Shown one piece after another: positions 8,796 to 15,643 of a stretch of DNA of 64,000 nucleotides. The stretch is from contig NZ_JBDFMH010000001.1 of assembly GCF_047238125.1 (NCBI RefSeq), positions 3,100,001 through 3,164,000 of the forward strand. Direction: 5' to 3'. The translations under genes were made by a program, and so were the position numbers. Each line of letters starts with the position of its first letter. Position 1 is the stretch's first letter. The notes beneath the pieces are model-generated. The model did not search any database, had not been told where the DNA came from, and worked only from the letters and a program-made list of their open reading frames with translations. This DNA is from JBDFMH01 sp047238125. GTDB taxonomy: Bacteria > Pseudomonadota > Alphaproteobacteria > Sphingomonadales > Sphingomonadaceae.

Positions 8796-9218
8796 TCACT
8801 CCTTGCGGTCGATCGAGACGCCGTAGAGTTCCATGCGGTGATCGACGAGGCGGAAGCCGAGCTTCTCGGCGATCCGCTTCTGGAGCAGCTCCAGCTCGGG
8901 ATCGACGAACTCGATCACACGGCCGGTCTCGACGTCGATCAGGTGATCGTGATGATTCTCCGGGGCGGCCTCGTACCGGGCGCGGCCATCGCCGAAATCA
9001 TGACGCTCGAGAATGCCGGCCTCCTCGAACAGGCGCACCGTGCGGTAGACGGTGGCGATCGAGATGCCGGGATCGATCGCAGAGGCGCGGGCATGGAGCG
9101 CCTCGACATCGGGATGATCCTCCGCCTCCGACAGCACGCGCGCGATCACGCGGCGCTGCTCGGTGATGCGAAGGCCCTTTTCGGCGCATAGCGCCTCGAC
9201 GTCGATCATGCGGCTCAT
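8796..9218 (-). CDS. fur: Ferric uptake regulator Fur
   Basis: 140 residues. Metal-responsive repressor with an N-terminal winged helix (GLRITEQRRVIARVLSEAEDHPDVEALH, then ISIATVYRTVRLFEEAGILERHDFG) and a C-terminal metal-binding and dimerisation part. The core site HHDHLIDVETGRVIEF is present. There is no C-terminal CxxC structural zinc site, as in other alphaproteobacterial Fur proteins. A second in-frame ATG lies 9 bases downstream, and neither start has a strong Shine-Dalgarno, so the N-terminus could be three residues shorter. It sits between mucR and miaB; a Fur rather than Irr or Zur identity is the best match but not proven. Confidence 0.88.
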   Translation of the reverse strand: MSRMIDVEALCAEKGLRITEQRRVIARVLSEAEDHPDVEALHARASAIDPGISIATVYRTVRLFEEAGILERHDFGDGRARYEAAPENHHDHLIDVETGRVIEFVDPELELLQKRIAEKLGFRLVDHRMELYGVSIDRKE

Positions 9219-9253
9219 GCCGACGATCTAGGGAGTTTCGATCCACGATGGAA

Positions 9254-9276
9254 GGCCGGCGGCATGGCCGCCGGCC
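9254..9276 (-). terminator. GC-rich hairpin downstream of mucR
   Basis: A perfect 10-bp inverted repeat (GGCCGGCGGC, 3-base loop, GCCGCCGGCC) lies just past the mucR stop. On the minus strand it is followed by TTCCATCG, which is only weakly T-rich, so it may be an inefficient intrinsic terminator or a transcript 3' stabiliser. Confidence 0.55.
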
Positions 9277-9282
9277 CGATCG

Positions 9283-9699
9283 TCAGCCGCGGCGCGCGCG
9301 CTTGGTGCCCAGGCCGATCTTCTTGGCCAGCGAGCGGCGCTGCTCGGCATAATTGGGGGCGACCATCGGATAGTCGGCGGGCAGGCCCCACTTCGCGCGG
9401 TACTGATCCGGCGTCATCTGATAATGCGTCATCAGGTGGCGCTTGAGCATCTTGAGCTTCTTGCCGTCTTCCAGGCAGACGACATAGTCCGGCTTCACGG
9501 AAGCGCGGATCGCAACTGCCGGTTCCTGCTTGACTTCCGGCTGCTGGCTTTCGCCGCCGAGACCATTCAGCGCACCATGCACATTGGCAATCAGCTGAGG
9601 AAGGTCAGTCACGGCAACGCTGTTGTTGCTGACATGCGCGGAAACGATATCCGCAGTGAGCGTGATCAACGTCTCTGTCATGTCGATTTGATCGGTCAT
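9283..9699 (-). CDS. mucR: MucR/Ros-family transcriptional regulator
   Basis: 138 residues from the ATG at 9699; an upstream in-frame start would add 25 residues with no family resemblance. MucR proteins are abundant alphaproteobacterial H-NS-like regulators of exopolysaccharide, motility and cell-cycle genes. The C-terminal zinc-finger-like DNA-binding domain reads VVCLEDGKKLKMLKRHLMTHY followed by TPDQYRAKWGLPADYPMVAP and a basic tail RRSLAKKIGLGTKRARRG. The finger is of the C-x2-D-x9-H-x3-H type: the second cysteine of canonical Ros (CLECG) is replaced by Asp. The N-terminal helix (about residues 6-45) is the region used for oligomerisation in the family. Monocistronic, with about 115 bases of upstream sequence before rimI. 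Confidence 0.92.
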   Translation of the reverse strand: MTDQIDMTETLITLTADIVSAHVSNNSVAVTDLPQLIANVHGALNGLGGESQQPEVKQEPAVAIRASVKPDYVVCLEDGKKLKMLKRHLMTHYQMTPDQYRAKWGLPADYPMVAPNYAEQRRSLAKKIGLGTKRARRG

Positions 9700-9815
9700 T
9701 GGTGCGAACCCTTGTTCTGTTGTTGGACGCACACTCTTTGCGGTGCGCGCGGAGGCCGCATGTCGCGCGGGCACTCCATTTGCAAGGTCATTCGACCCGG
9801 CATTGGATTATTTCG

Positions 9816-10298
9816 TCAGATCAACGTTCTTGATAGCGTTATGGCGTCAAACGACTTGCCGTCTGCACCACGATAATAGCCGCGACGGCGGCCGACTTCG
9901 ATGAAACCGGCCGATTCGTAGAGGCGGATCGCCCCGTTCCCATCACGCACCTCGAGATGCAGCCGCTCGGCCCCGCGCGCTGCGGCGATCCGCAGCGTTT
10001 CCGCCAACAGAGCGCCGCCGATCCCCTGGCCACGGCTTCGCGGTGCGACGCCGAGCAGCAGCAGTTCCGCCTCGTCGAGTACGATCCGGCTGAGCGCGAA
10101 GCCGGCCGGCCCGCATGCCGCATTGCGCACGATGCTGAGCCATACCCCTGGCAGGCCCAGTATGCCCAAGCACTGACCGCGCGTCCAAGCCTCACCCCAG
10201 GCAGGATCGAAGGCTTCGCCCATCAGCCGCATGACATCGCCGAGATCGCGCGCATCGGCAGGCGAGACCGCAAGACCGGGCGGCAGCGCGCCGATCAT
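9816..10298 (-). CDS. rimI: GNAT N-acetyltransferase RimI-like (ribosomal-protein-alanine acetyltransferase)
   Basis: 160 residues. A GNAT fold with the acetyl-CoA pyrophosphate loop visible in LLLLGVAPRSRGQGIGGALLAE (R-x2-G-x-G/A), then LHLEVRDGNGAIRLYESAGFIEVGRRRGYY, which is highly typical of RimI. The ATG at 10298 overlaps the tsaB stop codon in an ATGA, so the two are translationally coupled; tsaB-rimI is a widely conserved pair. The longer open frame upstream is antisense-like reading over tsaB and is rejected. Confidence 0.92.
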   Translation of the reverse strand: MIGALPPGLAVSPADARDLGDVMRLMGEAFDPAWGEAWTRGQCLGILGLPGVWLSIVRNAACGPAGFALSRIVLDEAELLLLGVAPRSRGQGIGGALLAETLRIAAARGAERLHLEVRDGNGAIRLYESAGFIEVGRRRGYYRGADGKSFDAITLSRTLI

Positions 10299-10915
10299 GC
10301 CGCGGCCGGCTTCGCATCGGGTGCGCGCCCGTAGATCGGGCTGGCGGGCAACGCGGCGAAGGCGTGATCCAGCAGCACCGCATCCCGCGCCGCGGGAAAG
10401 CCGGGGAGCGCCGACCCGGAGCCACGCATCGCCACGATCGCTTCCGCGCCGGGACCTGCGACTGGATCGGTGCCAGCGACGCGAGCCGCGTCGGCCGGCG
10501 GCAAGGATGCCAGATCGGACCTTGCCGCGAACGGCCGGGCGGAAAAGGACTGCACGAAATATTCGCCATGCCCACCCGGGATCGCGACCGTCAGCCGATC
10601 GAGTGTGGGATCGGCCGCGAAGGCGGCGACCGCAATCAGCGCCAGCGAAGAAAAGCCGGCGACCGGCACGCCCCAGCCCAGCCCGAGCGCTCGCGCCGCG
10701 GCAATCCCTACGCGGACCCCGGTGAAGCTGCCTGGCCCGCAATCCACCAGGATCGCCTTCGCACGGCCGCCGCCGGGCAGCGCAGCGATCATCGGCAACA
10801 GCCGCTCGGCATGGCCGCGGCCGACGACGTCATGGCCCTGCGCGATCAGGTCGCCCTCCTCGATCAGCGCGACCGAGCAGGCGGCCGTCGCCGTTTCGAT
10901 GACGAGCCGCGCCAA
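10295..10915 (-). CDS. tsaB: tRNA threonylcarbamoyladenosine biosynthesis protein TsaB
   Basis: 206 residues. TsaB is the non-catalytic ASKHA-fold partner of TsaD in the complex that makes t6A37 on ANN-decoding tRNAs. The N-terminus ARLVIETATAACSVALIEEG, GHAERLLPMIAALP and the DCGPGSFTGVRVGIAAARALGLG block are diagnostic. The only start that fits the homologous N-terminus is a TTG at 10915, one base after the stop of the upstream nitroreductase-like gene; no ATG or GTG lies nearby in frame. The final codon overlaps rimI (ATGA). Confidence 0.92.
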   Translation of the reverse strand: MARLVIETATAACSVALIEEGDLIAQGHDVVGRGHAERLLPMIAALPGGGRAKAILVDCGPGSFTGVRVGIAAARALGLGWGVPVAGFSSLALIAVAAFAADPTLDRLTVAIPGGHGEYFVQSFSARPFAARSDLASLPPADAARVAGTDPVAGPGAEAIVAMRGSGSALPGFPAARDAVLLDHAFAALPASPIYGRAPDAKPAAA

Positions 10916-10916
10916 G

Positions 10917-11507
10917 TCAGGCGATCCGGTTGAACTCGTCGAAGGCGGGGCGCGGCAGGCGATCGAACACACTGGCCGGATCGCCATGGCCGAGCGTCGA
11001 GATGAAATTCGATTTGACGTCGCTACCGGCGAAGAACGCCGCATCGACCGCGGCATTGTCGAAGCCCGACATCGGCCCGGTATCGAAGCCGAGTGCGCGC
11101 GCGGCCATGATGAAATAAGCCCCCTGCAAGCTCGAATTACGGAACGCGCTGTCGCGGATCAGCGTCTCATTGCCCACGAACCAGCTGCGTGCATCGGCGT
11201 GCGGGAACAGCCGGGGCAGCTCATCATAGAATTTCATGTCCATGCCGATGATCGCGGTGACGGGCGCGCTGCGGATCTTGGGCGCGTTGCTGGCCGAAAC
11301 GAAGCCCGCAAGCTTCTCCTTGGATTCCTCCGATCGGCACCACACGATCCGAGCCGGGAGCTGGTTGGCCGATGTCGGCCCCCACTTCATCAGATCCCAG
11401 ATCCGGTGCAGGTCGGCCTCCGCGACGGGCGTCTCGGTGTAGCCGTTATAGCTGCGTGCAGTGCGGAAGAGCTGATCGAGCGCGCGATCGTCGAGTGGTT
11501 CGGCCAT
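10917..11507 (-). CDS. rutE: Malonic semialdehyde reductase, RutE/HadB nitroreductase family
   Basis: 196 residues of the FMN-dependent nitroreductase fold. The signatures are the start LDDRALDQLFRTARSYNGYTE, WDLMKWGPTSANQLPARIVW and the C-terminal FISTLGHGDPASVFDRLPRP, which match the RutE/YdfG-linked malonic semialdehyde reductase group (family NADPH:3-oxopropanoate reduction). No other pyrimidine-degradation (rut) genes are nearby, so the physiological substrate is uncertain and the symbol is family-based. The gene is tightly linked to tsaB (1-base spacing). Confidence 0.8.
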   Translation of the reverse strand: MAEPLDDRALDQLFRTARSYNGYTETPVAEADLHRIWDLMKWGPTSANQLPARIVWCRSEESKEKLAGFVSASNAPKIRSAPVTAIIGMDMKFYDELPRLFPHADARSWFVGNETLIRDSAFRNSSLQGAYFIMAARALGFDTGPMSGFDNAAVDAAFFAGSDVKSNFISTLGHGDPASVFDRLPRPAFDEFNRIA

Positions 11508-11534
11508 GTCGTCCCCTTGGTGCCGGTGTCGGGA

Positions 11535-12128
11535 TCAGGCGGCGCGGACCTCGACGACTTCGGGCACATAATGTTTCAGAAGCGATTCGATGCCCTGCTT
11601 CAGCGTCGCTGTCGAGGAGGGGCAGCCTGCGCAGGCGCCGTGCATCGCCAGATAGACGGTGCCGCGATCGAACCCGCGATAGACGATGTCGCCGCCATCC
11701 CGCGCGACCGCGGGGCGGACCCGCGTGTCGATCAATTCGCGGATCTGCGCGACGATGTCGGCATCCGCAGGGTCCTCTGCGAACAGCGGCTCGGCATCGG
11801 CGCCGTCGTCGATCGCGATGCCATCAGCCGCACCGCCGGTGAACAGCGGTGCGCCGCTGGAGAAATGATCGAGCAGTACGCCCAGCACCGATGGCTTGAG
11901 CGTCGACCAGTCGACCCCGGGCGCGGCGCTGACAGACACGAAGTCCTGCCCGAAGAACACGCCGGTCACGTCGCCGAGGCTGAACAGCGCCGATGCCAGC
12001 GGAGACCCCTCGGCCTGTTCGGGATCGGCGAAATCGCGCGTGCCCGCACCCATCACGGCGCGGCCGGGCAGGAACTTCAGCGTGGCGGGGTTGGGGGTGG
12101 TTTCGGTCTCGATCAGCATGCCCGGCAT
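11535..12128 (-). CDS. nfu: NifU/Nfu family iron-sulfur carrier protein
   Basis: 197 residues. An N-terminal Nfu_N domain starts MLIETETTPNPATLKFLPGR (about residues 4-90), and a C-terminal NifU domain carries the cluster-binding motif CAGC in VYLAMHGACAGCPSSTATLKQGIE, after DTRVRPAVARDGGDIVYRGF. Nfu proteins shuttle [4Fe-4S] clusters to targets such as lipoyl synthase and aconitase. Two starts are possible (12128 or the ATG at 12119); the second gives the usual N-terminus. Head gene of the leftward tsaB/rimI cluster. Confidence 0.93.
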   Translation of the reverse strand: MPGMLIETETTPNPATLKFLPGRAVMGAGTRDFADPEQAEGSPLASALFSLGDVTGVFFGQDFVSVSAAPGVDWSTLKPSVLGVLLDHFSSGAPLFTGGAADGIAIDDGADAEPLFAEDPADADIVAQIRELIDTRVRPAVARDGGDIVYRGFDRGTVYLAMHGACAGCPSSTATLKQGIESLLKHYVPEVVEVRAA

Positions 12129-12331
12129 GTGGGCTGGAAAGAGGCGGCGATCAAGGGCGGCCTATACGATCGCTACCTGCGGGGCGGGCAGAAGACTGTG
12201 GCGGTCGCGCAACAGTTTCGGAAGCGATACTGCCGCGCTGCAACCCGATTGCCCGACGATGGTTGAGTGGCTTGCGCAGCGGCTGGCTTATGCCGCGCGC
12301 ACCGGTTCTAGTTGCGTCAGGAGTTTCCGAC
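12129..12331. other. Divergent intergenic region between nfu and the beta-barrel gene
   Basis: About 200 bases with no credible gene. It holds the promoters of the leftward nfu cluster and the rightward outer-membrane protein. No confident -35/-10 pair could be assigned by eye. Confidence 0.4.
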
Positions 12332-12886
12332 ATGAAGACCTTTATCCTCGCAGCCGCGCTTGCGGCTGGGCTCCCGGCCGCTGCCCTGGCCCAGGACACC
12401 GCGCCCGATGGCACGCCCGCGTTCGGCATCGAACCCTATGTCGGTGTGCTCGGCGGCTATCACTCGTTCGACAAGAACAGCGAATTCAATGCCGTGCGTG
12501 GCGACCGTCTGCGCATGGATGGCGCGCTGATTTCCGGCATCGCCGGTGTCAACGTGCCGCTCGGCCCGGTGTTCGTCGGCGTCGAGGGCAATGCTGCCAA
12601 GGGCTTTGCCGACATCGACTGGGAATATGGCGTGAAGGGCCGCGCCGGCGTGCGCGCCGGTGACTCGGGCCTGATCTTCGCTTCGGCCGGCTATCAGTGG
12701 GTCAACGGCAAGAATGGCTTCAGCGACCAGAAGGACTGGATCTACGGTGCCGGCGTCGAAGTCGGCCCCAAGGATATCGGCCTGGGCGGCATCACCGGGA
12801 ATTCGGGTGCCCGCCTGCGCGTGCAGGTCGACACCTATGATTTCCAGAGCATCCGTCCGATGGCAGGTGTGGTTTTCCACTTCTGA
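12332..12886 (+). CDS. Outer-membrane beta-barrel protein (OmpW/porin_4-like fold)
   Basis: 184 residues. A cleavable signal peptide (MKTFILAAALAAGLPAAALA, cut before QD) precedes a small barrel. Alternating hydrophobic/polar strands end in aromatic residues (YVGVLGGYHSF, SGLIFASAGYQWVN, IRPMAGVVFHF), and the C-terminal residue is Phe, the BamA recognition signal. The start ATG has a CAGGAG Shine-Dalgarno 8 bases upstream. Similar small barrels are common in sphingomonads but have no assigned substrate. A strong hairpin follows the stop. Confidence 0.82.
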   Translation: MKTFILAAALAAGLPAAALAQDTAPDGTPAFGIEPYVGVLGGYHSFDKNSEFNAVRGDRLRMDGALISGIAGVNVPLGPVFVGVEGNAAKGFADIDWEYGVKGRAGVRAGDSGLIFASAGYQWVNGKNGFSDQKDWIYGAGVEVGPKDIGLGGITGNSGARLRVQVDTYDFQSIRPMAGVVFHF

Positions 12887-12904
12887 TCCCATCAGCACGG
12901 CAGG

Positions 12905-12938
12905 AAGGCTCGTCATCCCGACCGGGATGGCGAGCCTT
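12905..12938 (+). terminator. Hairpin terminator after the beta-barrel gene
   Basis: A 15-bp stem (AAGGCTCGTCATCCC against GGGATGGCGAGCCTT, one G-U) with a 4-base loop starts 18 bases past the stop. It is followed by CGTCGTCTTTGG, which is only moderately T-rich. The stem is also reminiscent of half of the REP-like elements (CGTCATCCCG), so it may have evolved from one. Confidence 0.65.
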
Positions 12939-13020
12939 CGTCGTCTTTGGCCGGCCGCGACCATGTCGTGTCGTTGCCGCCGATCTGTGCCGCGGTGCGA
13001 CATCGCCGCAACGTGACGGA

Positions 13021-13048
13021 TTGACTGGCGACGAAACCGATTTATTGT
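13021..13048 (+). promoter_or_regulatory. Putative housekeeping-type promoter of the TorF porin gene
   Basis: TTGACT (13021-13026), a 16-base spacer and TATTGT (13043-13048) resemble sigma-70-type -35 and -10 elements. The start codon is 85 bases further on, leaving a 5' leader long enough to include the hairpin at 13104-13131. Confidence 0.5.
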
Positions 13049-13103
13049 GCGCTGCAACCGAACGCAGCCGGCGACACCAGAGCGCCAGCCGGTCGGTCGC
13101 AGG

Positions 13104-13131
13104 GGAACGGACCTTATAAGGGGACTGTTCC
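13104..13131 (+). promoter_or_regulatory. Hairpin that encloses the Shine-Dalgarno of the TorF porin gene
   Basis: The last 28 bases before the start codon fold into a hairpin: GGAACGG pairs with CTGTTCC, then CCTT pairs with AAGG/GGGG positions, with one A-A mismatch and a 4-base ATAA loop. The Shine-Dalgarno AAGGGG (13118-13123) is in the 3' arm, 9 bases before the ATG. This arrangement can hide the ribosome-binding site, as in RNA thermometers or other translational switches. It is seen by eye only; no folding energy was computed. Confidence 0.5.
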
Positions 13132-13132
13132 G

Positions 13133-13963
13133 ATGAAGACATTGTTCGCCGCCGGCATCGCGATGCTGGCTGCCGCTCCGGCCTTCGCGCAGACCGAGCC
13201 GCCAAAGCCGCTGACCGTGACCGGATCGGTCGGCCTTGTATCCGATTACCGATTCCGCGGCGTATCCCAGACCGACGAGGAAATGGCCGTCCAGGGCGGT
13301 GCTACCGTGACGCATGAAAGCGGCGTCTATGGCGGCTTCTGGGGATCGAACCTGGCCGGCTGGGGCACGTTCGGCGGTGCCAACATGGAGCTCGACCTGT
13401 TCGGCGGCATCAAGGTGCCGGTGGGCGGCGGCACGCTGGACGTGGGCCTGACCTGGTACATGTATCCGGGCGGCTTTTCCGACACTGACTTCGCCGAACC
13501 CTATGTGAAGCTGTCGGGCACGGCGGGGCCGGTAAACCTGCTGGCAGGCGTCGCCTATGCGCCCAAGCAGCAGGCGCTGGGCCGGGTGTTCTTCACCGGT
13601 GCCGATTCGGCCGCTGGCGTGCCTAACGCGCCGGGCGACAAGGAAGACAATCTCTACGTCTGGGGCGATATCAGCTCGGGCATCCCAAACACGCCGGTCA
13701 CCGTGAAGGGGCATATCGGCTATTCGGAAGGCAATGCGGGCCTGGGACCGAACGGCACCAGCCTGGCGCCGACCGGAAAATATTGGGACTGGCTGGTGGG
13801 TGCCGATTTCACGACCGGGCCGCTGACCTTCGGCGTCGCCTATGTCGATACCGATATCGGCAAGGGCGAAAGCGCCTATCTGCTGCCCAACTTCTCGAAC
13901 ACCAAGAACGGTTCCTCGATCGCGAGCGGGCAAGTGGTGTTCTCGGTGACGGCCGCCTTCTGA
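13133..13963 (+). CDS. TorF family putative porin
   Basis: 276 residues. The signal peptide MKTLFAAGIAMLAAAPAFA is cleaved before QTE. The mature barrel starts with the TorF/Gcw_chp hallmark TVTGSVGLVSDYRFRGVSQTDEEMAVQGG (shown here in part as SDYRFRGVSQTDEE) and shows repeated amphipathic strands such as GVYGGFWGSNLAGWG and LDVGLTWYMYPGGF. It ends in Phe. Members are outer-membrane proteins of unknown substrate, common in sphingomonads. Expression may be gated by the RBS hairpin immediately upstream. Confidence 0.9.
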   Translation: MKTLFAAGIAMLAAAPAFAQTEPPKPLTVTGSVGLVSDYRFRGVSQTDEEMAVQGGATVTHESGVYGGFWGSNLAGWGTFGGANMELDLFGGIKVPVGGGTLDVGLTWYMYPGGFSDTDFAEPYVKLSGTAGPVNLLAGVAYAPKQQALGRVFFTGADSAAGVPNAPGDKEDNLYVWGDISSGIPNTPVTVKGHIGYSEGNAGLGPNGTSLAPTGKYWDWLVGADFTTGPLTFGVAYVDTDIGKGESAYLLPNFSNTKNGSSIASGQVVFSVTAAF

Positions 13964-13969
13964 CGACCG

Positions 13970-14026
13970 CCCGGGCCGCCGCACCGGATCAGGGTGGCGG
14001 GCGGCGGTCCGGGGATCGTTTGTTTG
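13970..14026 (+). terminator. Likely intrinsic terminator after the TorF porin gene
   Basis: A 13-bp stem (CCCGGGCCGCCGC at 13970-13982 with GCGGCGGTCCGGG at 14001-14013, one G-U) is followed by ATCGTTTGTTT. It lies 7 bases after the stop and before the end of the convergent small gene. Confidence 0.6.
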
Positions 14027-14059
14027 GCGCGCTACTGGTGTCGATCGAGGCTGGCGCGT

Positions 14060-14272
14060 TCATTTGCCCGGGGCGGGACCAGTCTGCTCGATCTTGCCGT
14101 TCGCGACCTTCCAAATGCCTTGCGCGGCCGACACATACAGCGGCACGCCCGCAATTAACGCTTGGAAGACATGGATCTCCGTCGGCACGGGATCGAGTAT
14201 GGCGGCCTGATCCGCCGGGGCAACAGGTGCGGGCGCGAGAGCCAACAGCCCGGCCAGCAGCGCCGCGATCAC
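14060..14272 (-). CDS. Small hypothetical protein with N-terminal hydrophobic segment, coupled to the M20 peptidase gene
   Basis: 70 residues, unrecognised. The GTG start overlaps the TGA of the upstream peptidase gene (GTGA), indicating translational coupling. The N-terminus MIAALLAGLLALAPAPVAPA is a hydrophobic signal-like segment without an obvious basic residue before it. The remainder (EIHVFQALIAGVPLYVSAAQGIWKVANG) would be a short periplasmic or membrane-attached part. No family could be named; coding is inferred from the coupling and composition. Confidence 0.55.
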   Translation of the reverse strand: MIAALLAGLLALAPAPVAPADQAAILDPVPTEIHVFQALIAGVPLYVSAAQGIWKVANGKIEQTGPAPGK

Positions 14273-15561
14273 TTTCCGCCGCCCAGCCGGGTCATCAGGA
14301 TTGCGGCGCGCTTAGCCTGGCTGGCGATCGAGGGGAGGTCGACCGTCTCGCCCGGTGCGTGATCGCCGGTGCTCCACGGGCCGAGACCGACGAGGCCATC
14401 GACATCCTTCGCCACGAACGCGATATCGCCCGCGCCGCGCTTCAGCGGATCGAGCTCGGGCATGGCGGGCAGGCCGAGATCGGCGTTGACGCCGTTCAGC
14501 TTCGCCAGCAGCACCCGGTTGCCTGGCGTGGGCGCCATCGGCGGATAGCCTTCGTCAAAGACGATCTCGGCCGAGGTGCCGGGTGCGTGTTTCGCGACGA
14601 TCGCCTGCATTTTCGCCTTCACCCGCGCGGTCTGTTCGTCGCTCAGCGTGCGGAAATCGCCGCGCGCCACGGCGGAGGCGGGGATGATGTTGGGCTTGCC
14701 GGTGGCGGTGGCGCGGACCTGATCGGCATCCAGCGCGGCCTCCGCCCCGCCCGCGACAAGGCCGACGTTGAAGGTCAGGTTCGGCTCGGGCAGCTCGGTG
14801 CGGAAGGCGGCAACGATGCGGGCCAGCTCGTTGATCGCGCCATCGCCATAGACGGAATTGAAGATCAGCGAGCTGTGGCCGGACTTGCCGGTGGTGCGCA
14901 GCACCCAGCTGTTCGACGAACGCCGCGCGATCGAGCCCATGTCGCGGCCGTTCTCCACGAAAAGACCTTCGAAATCGAGCGCGGCATCGGCGCGCTTGCC
15001 GGCGGCGATCAGATCGGCACCCGCGATCTCGGTCGGGTCGCCGGTGCGTTCCTCATCGCCGGTCAGGTGAATCTCGAAGGTTGCGGCGTCCAGCGTGCCG
15101 GCCGTCTTCATCGCCTTCAGCGCCGCCAGCATCACGACCATGCCGCCCTTGTCGTCGCCCGCGCCCGGGCCTTCGGCCTTGTCCCCCTTGCGCACGAAGC
15201 GCTGGAACGGGCTGTCGGGTTCGAACACGGTATCGAGATGCCCGATCAGCAGCAGCCGATTTGCGCCCTTGCGGCCGTCGCGGATGGCGATCAGATGGCC
15301 CGCGCGCTTCGTCTCGGCCATCGGCTTCCAGACGGTGGTGAAGCCGAGCGCGTCGAGCTCCGCCTTCATCATCGCGCCGACCTTGGCGACGCCGTCCAGA
15401 TTCATCGTGCCGCTGTTCTGGTTTACCAGCCGTTCGAGCAGCGCGATCGACTGATCCTGCCCGGCATCAACCGCTGCCACCATCTTGCGCTCGGCGGGAG
15501 TGAGCGCCGCGGTGGCAGGGGTGGCAAGGAGGGCGGCGGCGAGGAGGAACGCTATCTTCAT
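14269..15561 (-). CDS. M20 family zinc metallopeptidase (carboxypeptidase G2-like), exported
   Basis: 430 residues. The signal peptide MKIAFLLAAALLATPATA directs it to the periplasm. The M20 metal site is complete: LLLIGHLDTVFEP (HxD), GPGAGDDKGGMVVM (bridging Asp) and LTGDEERTGDP (catalytic and ligand Glu). A dimerisation lid domain sits between about residues 215 and 330. The C-terminal GDHAPGETVDLPS carries the last His ligand. The start at 15561 is chosen because the signal peptide begins there; the frame upstream is antisense-like. Likely substrate is an acyl- or peptidyl-amino acid, not determinable. Confidence 0.88.
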   Translation of the reverse strand: MKIAFLLAAALLATPATAALTPAERKMVAAVDAGQDQSIALLERLVNQNSGTMNLDGVAKVGAMMKAELDALGFTTVWKPMAETKRAGHLIAIRDGRKGANRLLLIGHLDTVFEPDSPFQRFVRKGDKAEGPGAGDDKGGMVVMLAALKAMKTAGTLDAATFEIHLTGDEERTGDPTEIAGADLIAAGKRADAALDFEGLFVENGRDMGSIARRSSNSWVLRTTGKSGHSSLIFNSVYGDGAINELARIVAAFRTELPEPNLTFNVGLVAGGAEAALDADQVRATATGKPNIIPASAVARGDFRTLSDEQTARVKAKMQAIVAKHAPGTSAEIVFDEGYPPMAPTPGNRVLLAKLNGVNADLGLPAMPELDPLKRGAGDIAFVAKDVDGLVGLGPWSTGDHAPGETVDLPSIASQAKRAAILMTRLGGGK

Positions 15562-15643
15562 GCGCCCTTTTAGCCAGCTTTTCCTCTTTGACGGAAGGCG
15601 CGCCGTCGCGCCTGCGCTGGCAAGGGCGACGGCTAAGGGAGTG

